Shown here piece by piece: positions 9,074 through 16,402 of a stretch of DNA of 64,000 nucleotides. A program made the position numbers and the translations under genes. The notes under the pieces are model-generated. The model searched no databases. It saw only the letters and a list, made by a program, of their open reading frames with translations, and was not told the DNA's origin. Source of the stretch: Candidatus Nanopelagicales bacterium (GTDB lineage: Bacteria > Actinomycetota > Actinomycetes > S36-B12 > CAIYMF01); NCBI GenBank assembly GCA_017848795.1, contig JAFIHG010000014.1, positions 1 to 64,000 of the forward strand, given 5' to 3'. The first letter of the stretch is position 1, and each line of letters starts with the position of its first letter.

Positions 9074-9934
9074 ATGGATCTGAGACCGTCGAGCCGGCGC
9101 CGACCACAGCCGGTGGTGCCGCCCACGACCGTACGCAGGTTGCTGACCGTCGACGGGGTCGCGATCAGCGCGGCCCACGACGACCCGGGCGGGGAGCGGT
9201 CCGTCGCGTTCGTCGTCGCGCACGGCTTCACCGGTGGCTGGAACCGTTCCGACAGCCGCCGCATCGCTGCGGGGCTCCTGCCGTACGGGGGTGTGGTGTC
9301 GCTCGACCTGCGCGGGCACGGCGCCTCCGCCGGAGCGTCGACGGTGGGCGATGCGGAGGTGCGCGACGTCGCGGCCGCCCTGGACTACGCGCGCTGGCTC
9401 GGGTACCGGCAGCTCGTGTCCGTCGGCTTCTCGCTGGGCGGCTCGGTCGTGCTGCGGCAGGCCGCGCTCGCCGACCACGCGCGCCGGCCCGACGCCGTCG
9501 TCACGGTGAGCTCGGCCGGCTTCTGGTTCTTCCAGGGCACCGCCCCGATGCGCCTGCTGCACCGGGTCGTGTACTCGCGCACCGGCAGGGCGGTGCTGCG
9601 CGGCGCGTACGGCACCCGCGTCCTGGCCCGGCCCTGGCAGGAGCCGTACCCGATGTCGCCCGCCGAGGCGGCAGGGGCGCTGGCCCCGCTCCCGCTGCTG
9701 GTGGTGCACGGTGACCGGGACGGCTACTTCCCCACCGAGCACGCCGAGCTCATGGTCGCCGCGGCGCGGGCGGGCGCGGCGCGGCGCGGGGTGACGGACC
9801 GTACGGAGTACTGGCTGGAGCGCGGCTTCGCGCATGCCGAAGCAGCGGCGAGCCCCGAGCTCGTCGACCGGATCGGGAGGTGGGCGGTGCACGTGATGGG
9901 AAGCGCCGGCGGTTCGCAGGATCTGCCGGCATGA
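9074..9934 (+). CDS. Alpha/beta-hydrolase
   Basis: This is a 286-residue cytoplasmic serine hydrolase. The oxyanion-hole region is AHGFTGGW, the nucleophile elbow is [15 protein letters not shown] (G-F-S-L-G), the likely acid is in [11 protein letters not shown], and the catalytic His is in [10 protein letters not shown] near the end. No lid insertion, signal peptide or membrane segment is seen. It is divergent from glnR and overlaps the next gene by ATGA, so it is translated together with a MoaD-like sulfur carrier and a thioredoxin. Substrate cannot be predicted; thioesterase or lysophospholipase activity is possible. Confidence 0.85.
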   Translation: MDLRPSSRRRPQPVVPPTTVRRLLTVDGVAISAAHDDPGGERSVAFVVAHGFTGGWNRSDSRRIAAGLLPYGGVVSLDLRGHGASAGASTVGDAEVRDVAAALDYARWLGYRQLVSVGFSLGGSVVLRQAALADHARRPDAVVTVSSAGFWFFQGTAPMRLLHRVVYSRTGRAVLRGAYGTRVLARPWQEPYPMSPAEAAGALAPLPLLVVHGDRDGYFPTEHAELMVAAARAGAARRGVTDRTEYWLERGFAHAEAAASPELVDRIGRWAVHVMGSAGGSQDLPA

Positions 9935-10188
9935 GGGTCACGGTGCACTACTGGGCGGCGGCGCGGGCGGCGGCCGGTCTCCACGAGGAGACGTACGAGG
10001 GCGTCGAGACGCTCGCCGACCTGCTCGCCGCAGCCCGTGACCGCCACCCGGACGGTGACCTGCCGCGCGTGCTGCTGCGCTGCTCCTACCTGGTGGACGA
10101 GACGAGCCCGGGCACCCGCCCGCACGCGCAGGTGCCGCTCCGCGACGGTTCGGTCGTCGAGGTGCTGCCGCCGTTCGCGGGCGGCTGA
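9931..10188 (+). CDS. MoaD/ThiS-family sulfur carrier
   Basis: This is an 85-residue beta-grasp protein. It begins [15 protein letters not shown] and ends PLRDGSVVEVLPPFAGG, with the C-terminal Gly-Gly that is adenylated and thiocarboxylated in MoaD-type carriers. The start ATG overlaps the stop of the hydrolase gene (ATGA, 9931-9934). It most resembles MoaD, the small subunit of molybdopterin synthase, but MoaE and MoaB/C are not nearby. It might instead serve another sulfur-transfer step, which would fit the sulfurtransferase operon downstream. Confidence 0.83.
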   Translation: MRVTVHYWAAARAAAGLHEETYEGVETLADLLAAARDRHPDGDLPRVLLRCSYLVDETSPGTRPHAQVPLRDGSVVEVLPPFAGG

Positions 10189-10228
10189 GCATGGGAACAC
10201 CGCTCCCGGCCGGCGGGTTCCGATCCTC

Positions 10229-10651
10229 ATGACCGGCATGGTGCTCCTCGGCGTCGTGCTGCTGCTCGCCGCCGGATTCGGTCTGTGGCGGGTGCGCACC
10301 GACGGTCGGCTCCGTCCCGACCCGGCTGCGGAAGCCGTCGACGGGCAGACGCTCGGCCCCGCCGACATCGGTGCCGCGCTCGGGGAGCGCGCGACGCTCG
10401 TCCAGTTCTCCACCGCGTTCTGCGCCCCCTGCCGCAGCACCCGCGTGGTGCTGCGCGACGTCGCCGAGCGCATCCCCGGCGTGCGCTACGTCGACGTCGA
10501 CGCCGAGGCCCATCTCGATCTCGTCCGAGCGCTGGACGTGCGCCGGACGCCGACCGTCCTCGTCCTCGACGAGACAGGGCGCGTCCGGCGACGCGCGGTG
10601 GGGGCACCTCGCCGCGCGGACGTCATCGCCGCGCTCGGCGAGTTCCTGTGA
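10229..10651 (+). CDS. Membrane-anchored thioredoxin-like protein
   Basis: This is a 140-residue protein with an N-terminal hydrophobic helix (about residues 4-20) and a thioredoxin fold with active site FCAPC (C65 and C68). The cis-proline loop is RRTPTVLVLD. CAPC instead of the usual CGPC shifts redox potential in known thioredoxins. The same gene order (a thioredoxin next to a rhodanese/SseC pair and mshD/glnR) occurs in Mycobacterium tuberculosis, where the corresponding gene is thiX. It is likely to act at the membrane in disulfide or sulfane-sulfur chemistry linked to the operon downstream. The ATG at 10238 is an alternative start. Confidence 0.86.
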   Translation: MTGMVLLGVVLLLAAGFGLWRVRTDGRLRPDPAAEAVDGQTLGPADIGAALGERATLVQFSTAFCAPCRSTRVVLRDVAERIPGVRYVDVDAEAHLDLVRALDVRRTPTVLVLDETGRVRRRAVGAPRRADVIAALGEFL

Positions 10652-10734
10652 CGCGCGGCGGGATCGCCCGCCCTCGTTGCGTCCCGCAGTGGCCCTGCTG
10701 CAAGGCGCCGCGGCGGGGCGCGTACCATCGACCC

Positions 10735-10812
10735 GTGCCCCGCGTGATGCTGACGAAGCGACGTGACGTCGACTTCTGCCGCGTCGTCGCCATGGGCTGT
10801 CGCCGCCCCTGA
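10735..10812 (+). CDS. Cys-containing leader peptide of the sulfur operon
   Basis: This short frame encodes VPRV followed by MLTKRRDVDFCRVVAMGCRR and P (25 residues from the GTG at 10735, or 21 from the ATG at 10747). The core TKRR.VD.CR.....CR is the pattern of small actinobacterial leader peptides placed in front of sulfur-assimilation genes. In mycobacteria, Cys-rich leader ORFs ahead of the homologous operon work as cysteine-responsive attenuators. A TACCAT -10-like box at 10723-10728 puts the likely transcript start at the GTG, so translation may be leaderless. It sits 94 bp before the DUF4395 gene. Too short for ordinary gene callers. Confidence 0.72.
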   Translation: MPRVMLTKRRDVDFCRVVAMGCRRP

Positions 10813-10905
10813 CACAGGGGTACGCCCGCGCCGGCCCGGCCGCGCCCGTGTCCCTGCCCGACACCCGTTGTGGCTCGCCGCTGAGCCGTGTCGTCAGGAG
10901 ATGCC

Positions 10906-11433
10906 TTGCCAGACCTCGAATTCCGATCACCCGACAGTGGTACGGCTGTGGATGCGCGTGGCCTGCGGTTCGCCGCGGTGCTCACGACCGGCGTGCTCGC
11001 CGCCGCGCTGGTCACCGTGCCTTCGCCGGTCGGGGTGGGACTGCTCGTCGCGCAGACCATCGGTTTCGCCCTCGCCGCCGCGTTCGGCGCACGGGCGAAT
11101 CCGTACGGCCTGCTGTTCCGCCGAGCGATCGCGCCACGGCTCGCGTCACGGCCGCGTCCGGAGCACCCGGCCCCGCCCCGGTTCGCGCAGGCCGTCGGCC
11201 TGGTCTTCGGCCTCACCGCCCTCGCCGGTGTCGCCCTCGGCTCCGTGACCGTCACGTACCTGGCCATCGCCGCGGCGCTCGCCGCGGCATTCCTCAACGC
11301 GGCGTTCGGCTTCTGCCTGGGCTGCGAGCTCTACCTGCGGGCGGCACGGTTGCGTCACCGTTCCGCCGCCCGCACCCGAACCGAACAACCACCGCCACTG
11401 CGGCGGCCGCACATCGAAGGAGAAACCGCATGA
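10906..11433 (+). CDS. DUF4395 membrane protein
   Basis: This is a protein of about 175 residues with four predicted hydrophobic segments and the family's conserved NAAFGFCLGCELYLRAARL near the end. The CLGC pair may be redox-active or bind a metal. DUF4395 proteins are regularly encoded beside rhodaneses in Actinomycetota, as here. The TTG at 10906 is preferred because CAGGAG ends 5 nt before it; a GTG at 10888 would add six residues but lacks a ribosome site. The gene overlaps the sulfurtransferase start by ATGA (11430-11433). Function is unknown; a role in importing or handling sulfane sulfur at the membrane is an inference from linkage. Confidence 0.82.
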   Translation: MPDLEFRSPDSGTAVDARGLRFAAVLTTGVLAAALVTVPSPVGVGLLVAQTIGFALAAAFGARANPYGLLFRRAIAPRLASRPRPEHPAPPRFAQAVGLVFGLTALAGVALGSVTVTYLAIAAALAAAFLNAAFGFCLGCELYLRAARLRHRSAARTRTEQPPPLRRPHIEGETA

Positions 11434-12296
11434 GTCGCAACGACGTACTCGTCGACGGAGACTGGGTGCAAGCCCGTCTCGACGACCCCAAGGTCGTCCT
11501 TGTCGAGGTCGACGAGGACACCAGCGCGTACGAGAAGAACCACATCCGCGGAGCCGTCCGCATCGACTGGAAGGCGGACCTGCAGGACCCGGTACGCCGC
11601 GACTTCGTCGACCAGCAGCAGTTCGAGAAGCTGCTCTCGGCGAAGGGGATCGCCAACGACGACACCGTCGTGCTCTACGGCGGCAACAACAACTGGTTCG
11701 CGGCGTACGCGTACTGGTACTTCAAGCTCTACGGGCACGAGGACGTACGGCTGCTCGACGGCGGGCGCAAGAAGTGGGAGCTCGACAGCCGTGAACTGGT
11801 GACCGAGGTCCCGGAGCGGCCGACCACCCAGTACGTCGCGAAGCCGCAGGACACCAGCATCCGGGCGTTCCGCGACGACGTGCTCGCCGCGATCGGCAGC
11901 GAGGGACTGGTCGATGTCCGCAGCCCCGACGAGTTCGCCGGGCGGCTGCTCGCACCGGCCCACCTGCCGCAGGAGCAGAGCCAACGCCCGGGTCACGTCC
12001 CGACGGCGGCGAACATCCCCTGGAGCCAGGCGGCCAACGACGACGGCACCTTCAAGTCCGACGAGGAGCTGCGCGCGCTCTACGAGAGCAAGGGTGTCGA
12101 CCTGTCCAAGGACACGATCGCGTACTGCCGCATCGGTGAGCGGTCGGCGCACACCTGGTTCGCCCTGCACGAGCTGCTGGGGGTGCCGAACGTGCGCAAC
12201 TACGACGGTTCGTGGACCGAGTACGGGTCCCTGGTCGGTGTTCCCGTCCAGGTCGGCGACGAGCCGGGTACGCCCGAGGGTGGGGGGTCGCTCTGA
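11430..12296 (+). CDS. sseA: Thiosulfate sulfurtransferase (tandem rhodanese)
   Basis: This is a 288-residue protein with two rhodanese domains, moving sulfane sulfur from thiosulfate to an acceptor such as cyanide or a thiol. The catalytic cysteine is C233 in AYCRIGERSAHTW. The equivalent loop of the N-terminal domain, LYGGNNNWF, has no cysteine and is structural, as usual. It corresponds to mycobacterial CysA2/SseA. It overlaps DUF4395 at its start and the SseC-like gene at its end (TGATG), so three proteins are translationally coupled downstream of the leader peptide. Confidence 0.93.
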   Translation: MSRNDVLVDGDWVQARLDDPKVVLVEVDEDTSAYEKNHIRGAVRIDWKADLQDPVRRDFVDQQQFEKLLSAKGIANDDTVVLYGGNNNWFAAYAYWYFKLYGHEDVRLLDGGRKKWELDSRELVTEVPERPTTQYVAKPQDTSIRAFRDDVLAAIGSEGLVDVRSPDEFAGRLLAPAHLPQEQSQRPGHVPTAANIPWSQAANDDGTFKSDEELRALYESKGVDLSKDTIAYCRIGERSAHTWFALHELLGVPNVRNYDGSWTEYGSLVGVPVQVGDEPGTPEGGGSL

Positions 12297-12589
12297 TGTG
12301 CAGCGCCACTGCGGGCGGCCTGGACCTCTCCGGGATCGACGCGACGAAGGAAGCCGTCATCCAGGGCACCGTGACGAAGGACGGCAGCGCGGTCGCGACC
12401 GCGTACGTACGGCTGCTCGACAAGTCCGGTGAGTTCACCGCCGAAGTCCCGACCAGCGCCACCGGCGGCTTCCGGTTCTTCGCCGCTCCCGGCAGCTGGA
12501 CACTCCGGGTGCTCGCACCGGGCGCGACGGCGGACCGCACCGTCGTCGCGCAGCTCGGTCAGGTCGCCGAGCTGCAGATCAGCCTCTGA
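12296..12589 (+). CDS. sseC: DUF1416 SseC-like protein
   Basis: This 97-residue protein begins MCSATAGG and shows the DUF1416 pattern EAVIQGTVTKDGSAV, FVRLL-like YVRLLDKSGEFTAEV and GGFRFFAAPGSWTLRVL. It is predicted to be an all-beta small domain. The family is found almost only next to rhodanese genes in actinobacteria (SseC in mycobacteria) and is thought to take part in sulfur metabolism; the mechanism is unknown. Its ATG overlaps the previous stop by one base (TGATG). It is the last gene of the sulfur operon, followed by a strong hairpin. Confidence 0.9.
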   Translation: MCSATAGGLDLSGIDATKEAVIQGTVTKDGSAVATAYVRLLDKSGEFTAEVPTSATGGFRFFAAPGSWTLRVLAPGATADRTVVAQLGQVAELQISL

Positions 12590-12608
12590 GGCGGCGGCCA
12601 CAGGACCG

Positions 12609-12648
12609 TGACGTCCTCGCCGCGCGCGACTCCGCGGCGAGGGCGTCA
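12609..12648. terminator. Hairpin terminator between convergent genes
   Basis: Arms 12609-12624 and 12633-12648 (TGACGTCCTCGCCGCG and its complement with one G-T pair) form a 16-bp stem with an 8-nt loop. It lies 20 bp after the sseC stop and 10 bp from the DsrE stop on the other strand. There is no T tract, which is common in high-GC actinobacteria. Confidence 0.7.
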
Positions 12649-12657
12649 CACCCGCGG

Positions 12658-13023
12658 TCAGTAGACGAGTGCCTGTGCCTCCGGGTCCAGGCATTCTTCG
12701 ACGAACGCGGCGGCGCCGGCGATGCGTACGCCGGTGACCAGTTGCTCCTCGGTGATCCCGCGGCGGGCGGCGCACTGGGTGCACACGGTCACGCGGCCCG
12801 CAGCGATCACCGCCGCGAGCAGCTCTTCGGCCGGGGCGGCGTGCGCCAGGTCGAGAGACGGTACGCGTCCCTCGACGGCGAACCAGGACGAGTCGCCCGT
12901 GAGCCACAAGGAGATCCGGGCACCGGCGGCCGCGGCCGTCGCGGCGACGGTGAGCGCCTGGCTGCAACGCTCGGGAGCCTCCACACCGCAGGTCAGCTTG
13001 ACGACGAGCGCACGTCCTTTCAT
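12658..13023 (-). CDS. DsrE/TusD-like sulfur-relay family protein
   Basis: This 121-residue alpha/beta protein starts MKGRALVVKLTCGVEAPERC and contains the cysteine pair VTVCTQCAARRGIT in the middle, the position of the sulfur-accepting cysteine in DsrE/TusD relatives. The fold is predicted from the family. It faces the sulfurtransferase operon and ends just beyond the shared terminator, so it is not co-transcribed with it, but the context again points to persulfide transfer or to a peroxiredoxin-like DsrE protein. Partner and substrate are unknown. Confidence 0.8.
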   Translation of the reverse strand: MKGRALVVKLTCGVEAPERCSQALTVAATAAAAGARISLWLTGDSSWFAVEGRVPSLDLAHAAPAEELLAAVIAAGRVTVCTQCAARRGITEEQLVTGVRIAGAAAFVEECLDPEAQALVY

Positions 13024-13098
13024 GGCCGAAGGCTATCCGCGGCCACCGCCGCCGGTCGGAGCATCGGCTCGGCCGCGGTGATGGCCTAGCATCGAAGG

Positions 13099-13200
13099 GT
13101 GCTTGAGTTGGTGTACGCGGGTGCGCTCGTTGCGGCGTCGCTCGCGTTCACGGTCTTCTCGGCGGTCGTTGTGGTACGGCTCTATCGGGGTCAGGACTGA
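13099..13200 (+). CDS. Small single-span membrane protein (33 aa)
   Basis: A GTG start at 13099 gives a 33-residue peptide: VLELVYAGALVAASLAFTVF, then SAVVVVRLYRGQD. It is a single hydrophobic helix with a basic end. Its stop overlaps the ATG of the nitrobindin gene by one base (TGATG), a strong sign that it is translated. The spacer to the upstream convergent gene contains no better explanation for this frame. It is too short for standard gene calling. Function is unknown; it may anchor or regulate the coupled heme protein. Confidence 0.65.
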   Translation: MLELVYAGALVAASLAFTVFSAVVVVRLYRGQD

Positions 13201-13736
13201 TGACCACGCCGGCCGACACCAGCGTCCCTGCCGTGGTGCCCGACGCGCTGGCCCCGCTGTCCTGGCTGCTCGGCACCTGGGTCGGGGTCGGCGTCGGCGG
13301 ATACCCGACGATCGAGAGCTTCCGCTTCGGCCAGGAGATCACCGTCGGTTGTGACGGGCGACCGTTCCTGTCCTACGTGAGCCGGACCTGGCTGCTCGAC
13401 GACGACGGGAACCAGGTCCGTCCGCTCGCCACCGAGTCCGGTTTCTGGCGCGTGCAGCCGGAGAACCAGGTCGAGCTGCTGCTGGCACACCCGACCGGCT
13501 ACGCCGAGGTCTGGGTCGGGGAGGTCACGGTCACGGGCATCGAGAACGCCCGTATCACCGGCGCCCGGGCCGAGCTGCGGACCGACGTCGTGGCCCGGAC
13601 GGCGAGCGCCAAGGAGTACACCGCCGGCAGCAGGCTGTACGGGCTGGTGGACGGTGAGCTGATGTGGGCGTACGACATGGCGGCGGTGAGCCAGCCACTG
13701 ACGCCGCACCTGTCGGCGCGGCTGAAGCCGTCGTGA
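13200..13736 (+). CDS. Nitrobindin-type heme-binding beta-barrel protein
   Basis: This 178-residue protein has the nitrobindin/FABP-like signature GTWVGVGVGGYPTIE near residue 27 (GxWxGxG) and ends in QPLTPHLSARLKPS, where the histidine in PHLSARL is the expected proximal heme ligand. Nitrobindins hold ferric heme in a 10-stranded barrel and isomerise peroxynitrite to nitrate. It is coupled to a 33-aa membrane peptide upstream and to a Fur-family gene downstream (TGATG at both joints). The corresponding M. tuberculosis gene (Rv0813c type) lies in the same sulfur/glnR block. A second, divergent copy of this fold is at 44293. Confidence 0.88.
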   Translation: MTTPADTSVPAVVPDALAPLSWLLGTWVGVGVGGYPTIESFRFGQEITVGCDGRPFLSYVSRTWLLDDDGNQVRPLATESGFWRVQPENQVELLLAHPTGYAEVWVGEVTVTGIENARITGARAELRTDVVARTASAKEYTAGSRLYGLVDGELMWAYDMAAVSQPLTPHLSARLKPS

Positions 13737-14203
13737 TGGCCGCGGCGTCGACGGCCCAGCCGTCCGCGGGTCAGGCCGGCTGGCGCGAGCAGCTGCGCGC
13801 CGGCGGCTACCGGGTCACCCCGCAGCGCCAGCTCGTCCTCGAGTCGGTCGAGCGGCTGACACACGCGACCCCCGAACGCATCCTCGCCGATGTGCAGCGC
13901 ACCGCGCAGGGCGTGAACCTGTCGACGGTCTACCGCGCGCTGGAGGTGCTCGAGGAGGTCGGCCTGGTCACCCACGCGCACATCGGGCACGGCTCGCCCG
14001 CGTACCACTCGACCTCGCAAGCTCCGCACCTCCACCTGGTTTGCGGCACTTGCGGGGAGGTGAGCGCGCTGCCGGCCGAGGTCGCGGTGCCGTTCGTCGA
14101 GGAGATCCGGCGGCGGACCGGGTTCCGTACGGACGTCAGCCACGTCTCGCTGCACGGCCGATGCGCGCAGTGCGCAGGGAGCGCTGCCAACGGCGGGAAA
14201 TGA
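13736..14203 (+). CDS. Fur-family metalloregulator
   Basis: This 155-residue regulator starts at an ATG overlapping the nitrobindin stop. The winged helix holds GYRVTPQRQLVLESVERL and LSTVYRALEVLEEVGLV. The dimerisation domain holds HLHLVCGTCGEV and a second pair CAQC near the end, a structural Cys4 zinc site. Histidines THAHIGHGSPAYH supply the sensing site. The metal specificity (Fe, Zn or peroxide sensing) cannot be decided from the sequence alone. Co-translation with a heme protein makes iron or redox sensing plausible, as an inference only. Confidence 0.9.
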   Translation: MAAASTAQPSAGQAGWREQLRAGGYRVTPQRQLVLESVERLTHATPERILADVQRTAQGVNLSTVYRALEVLEEVGLVTHAHIGHGSPAYHSTSQAPHLHLVCGTCGEVSALPAEVAVPFVEEIRRRTGFRTDVSHVSLHGRCAQCAGSAANGGK

Positions 14204-14281
14204 ATCGAGGTACGGGGGTGCTGTCATGGATGTGACGTACATGGACGAGTGCCGGTGGACGGCCAGGGGGCGGGACGCCGG

Positions 14282-15328
14282 ATGACCGATCAGCAGACGA
14301 TCGCGGACTACCGCAGCGCCGCCCTGGACCGCCCGGGCGCCGTACCCCCGCCGCCGGGCTGGCCCGACCCGGGAGTGCCGTGGCACTACGGCGACCCGCA
14401 CGCCGAGCAGCGCGCTCTCGCCGGCGGCGCGGGCGCTGTCGACCTCTCGCACCGCGCCGTGATCCGGGTGGGTGGACCCGACCGGCTGGGGTGGCTCCAC
14501 TCGATCACCACCCAGCACCTGGAGAGCCTTGGGGCAGGGCAGTCGACGACCGCGCTCGTACTGAGCCCGCACGGGCACGTCGAGCACGAACTGCACGTCA
14601 TCGAGGACGGCGAGGCGACCTGGCTGATCACGGCAGCGACCTCGCTTGAGCCCGTTCTCACCTACCTGGCCGCGATGCGCTTCCTGCTCGACGTCGAGAT
14701 CAGCGACGAGACCGGGCGGTACGCGGTCGTCGGCGAGCCGCGCCGTGAGGTGGTTCCGGGTCAGGTCGTATGGCTGTCCGCCGAGCAGTTCGCCCACCCC
14801 GAGGGAGCGGACGCGGACAGCTCCCGGTACGTGCCGGTGCGGCCCGCCGCGTGGGCGGTACGGGAGGTCCTCGTCCCGCGCGGCGACCTCGCCGCGTACC
14901 TGGACCGGGCCGGCCCGCTCGCCGGGACCTGGGCGTGGGACGCGCTGCGCGTCGCCGCCGGGGTGCCACGGGCGGACGTCGACACCGACCACCGCACGAT
15001 CCCGCACGAGATCGGGCTCGTGACCGCGGCGGTCCACCTGCACAAGGGCTGCTATCGCGGTCAGGAGACGGTCGCGCGCGTACACAACCTGGGCCGGCCC
15101 CCGCGCCGGCTGGTGCTGCTGCACCTGGACGGCAGCGATGCCCGCGAGGTGACGACCGGTGCTGTGGTGGCGGCCGGTGAGCGGACCGTCGGTGTCGTCA
15201 CGTCGGTCGCGCGCCATCACGAGCTCGGACCGATCGCCCTGGCGCTGATCAAGCGGTCCACACCGCTCGACGCCCCCTTGACCGCAGCGGGAGTCGCAGC
15301 CGGGCAGGAGGCGATCGTCTCGTCCTGA
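14282..15328 (+). CDS. ygfZ: YgfZ/GcvT-like folate-binding Fe-S maintenance protein
   Basis: This 348-residue protein belongs to the YgfZ/IBA57 branch of the aminomethyltransferase family. The hallmark KGCYRGQETVARVHNLG (K-G-C-Y-x-G-Q-E) lies about three quarters along. It helps assembly or repair of iron-sulfur clusters with a tetrahydrofolate cofactor. The ATG at 14282 follows GGGCGGGA; an in-frame start at 14249 adds eleven residues of no visible similarity. It follows Fur by about 80 bp, in the same block as nitrobindin, as in mycobacteria. Confidence 0.9.
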   Translation: MTDQQTIADYRSAALDRPGAVPPPPGWPDPGVPWHYGDPHAEQRALAGGAGAVDLSHRAVIRVGGPDRLGWLHSITTQHLESLGAGQSTTALVLSPHGHVEHELHVIEDGEATWLITAATSLEPVLTYLAAMRFLLDVEISDETGRYAVVGEPRREVVPGQVVWLSAEQFAHPEGADADSSRYVPVRPAAWAVREVLVPRGDLAAYLDRAGPLAGTWAWDALRVAAGVPRADVDTDHRTIPHEIGLVTAAVHLHKGCYRGQETVARVHNLGRPPRRLVLLHLDGSDAREVTTGAVVAAGERTVGVVTSVARHHELGPIALALIKRSTPLDAPLTAAGVAAGQEAIVSS

Positions 15329-15446
15329 CGGGTGGAGCGCCCGGGCCCCACCATGCAGCGCGCTCGCGCGGCTGACATCCTTAAGGCCCCGGCAAGAGCG
15401 ACCCTGTCGCGGCGCTGGCGCCGGCTTCGCCAGACGATGACCGACG

Positions 15447-16382
15447 ATGGAGTTGCCCGTGCAGCCGATCCTGCCGTCCGACCGCGTGGCCAAGGCCGTC
15501 ATCCCGGCCGCAGGTCTTGGCACCCGCTTCCTGCCGGCGACGAAGTCGACGCCGAAGGAGATGCTGCCGGTCGTCGACAAGCCGGCGATCCAGCTGGTGG
15601 TGGAGGAGGCGGCGACCGCGGGACTGCGCGACGTGCTCATGATCACCGGACGCAGCAAGCGACCGCTCGAGGACCACTTCGACTCGACGCCGGAGCTGGA
15701 GAGGGCGTTGCAGGACAAGGGCGACACCGAACGGCTCGAGGCGGTCGTCGCCAGCAGTCGGCTCGCCACCGTCCACTTCGTACGCCAGGGTGAGCCGCTC
15801 GGGCTCGGCCACGCCGTGCTCTGCGCCGCCGACCACGTCGGCAACGTGCCGTTCGCGGTTCTGCTCGGCGACGACCTGATCGACGCCCGTGATCCGTTGC
15901 TGTCCGAGATGATCGCGCTGCGCGAACGGATCGGCGGGAGCGTCGTCGCGCTGCTCGAGGTACCCCCGGAGCAGATCCATCTGTACGGCTGCGCGGCGGT
16001 GGAACCGCTCGACGCCGGCACGGATGGCGAGGCGGTCCGGATCGTCGACCTGGTGGAGAAGCCCGACCGGGACGACGCGCCGAGCAACCTCGCGATCATC
16101 GGACGCTACGTACTGGACCCTGCGGTCTTCGACGTGCTGGCCGACACCCCGCCCGGCCGTGGTGGAGAGATCCAGCTCACCGACGCGTTGCGTGTCCTGG
16201 CGACGGAGATCTCTCCGGACAAGGGCGGGGGTGTCACGGGGATCGTGTTCCGTGGTCGTCGTTACGACACCGGTGACAAGCTCTCCTACCTGCAGGCGGT
16301 CGTACGGCTGGCCTGCGAGCGCAGCGACCTCGGCCCGACGCTCGTGCCGTGGCTGCGCGAGTTCCTCGCCACCCTCGACTGA
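15447..16382 (+). CDS. galU: UTP--glucose-1-phosphate uridylyltransferase
   Basis: This 311-residue nucleotidyltransferase makes UDP-glucose. Its N terminus has VIPAAGLGTRFLPATKSTPK followed by EMLPVVDKPAIQ, the nucleotide-binding signature of GalU; later LLGDDLIDA and RRYDTGDKLSYLQA fit the family. UDP-glucose feeds trehalose synthesis (OtsA, 31704) as well as cell-wall and glycogen pathways. The gene ends 20 bp from the convergent DUF4388 gene. The first six residues before PSDRVAKAVIP are unconserved. Confidence 0.95.
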   Translation: MELPVQPILPSDRVAKAVIPAAGLGTRFLPATKSTPKEMLPVVDKPAIQLVVEEAATAGLRDVLMITGRSKRPLEDHFDSTPELERALQDKGDTERLEAVVASSRLATVHFVRQGEPLGLGHAVLCAADHVGNVPFAVLLGDDLIDARDPLLSEMIALRERIGGSVVALLEVPPEQIHLYGCAAVEPLDAGTDGEAVRIVDLVEKPDRDDAPSNLAIIGRYVLDPAVFDVLADTPPGRGGEIQLTDALRVLATEISPDKGGGVTGIVFRGRRYDTGDKLSYLQAVVRLACERSDLGPTLVPWLREFLATLD

Positions 16383-16402
16383 CCCGCCGAAACAGAGGAG
16401 CG

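Noticed and set aside
13499-16099. 866-codon open frame on the minus strand across nitrobindin, Fur, YgfZ and GalU
   Set aside because: It is antisense to four genes with clear motifs, and its translation is low-complexity Arg/Ser/Ala-rich. It is a GC-driven shadow frame.
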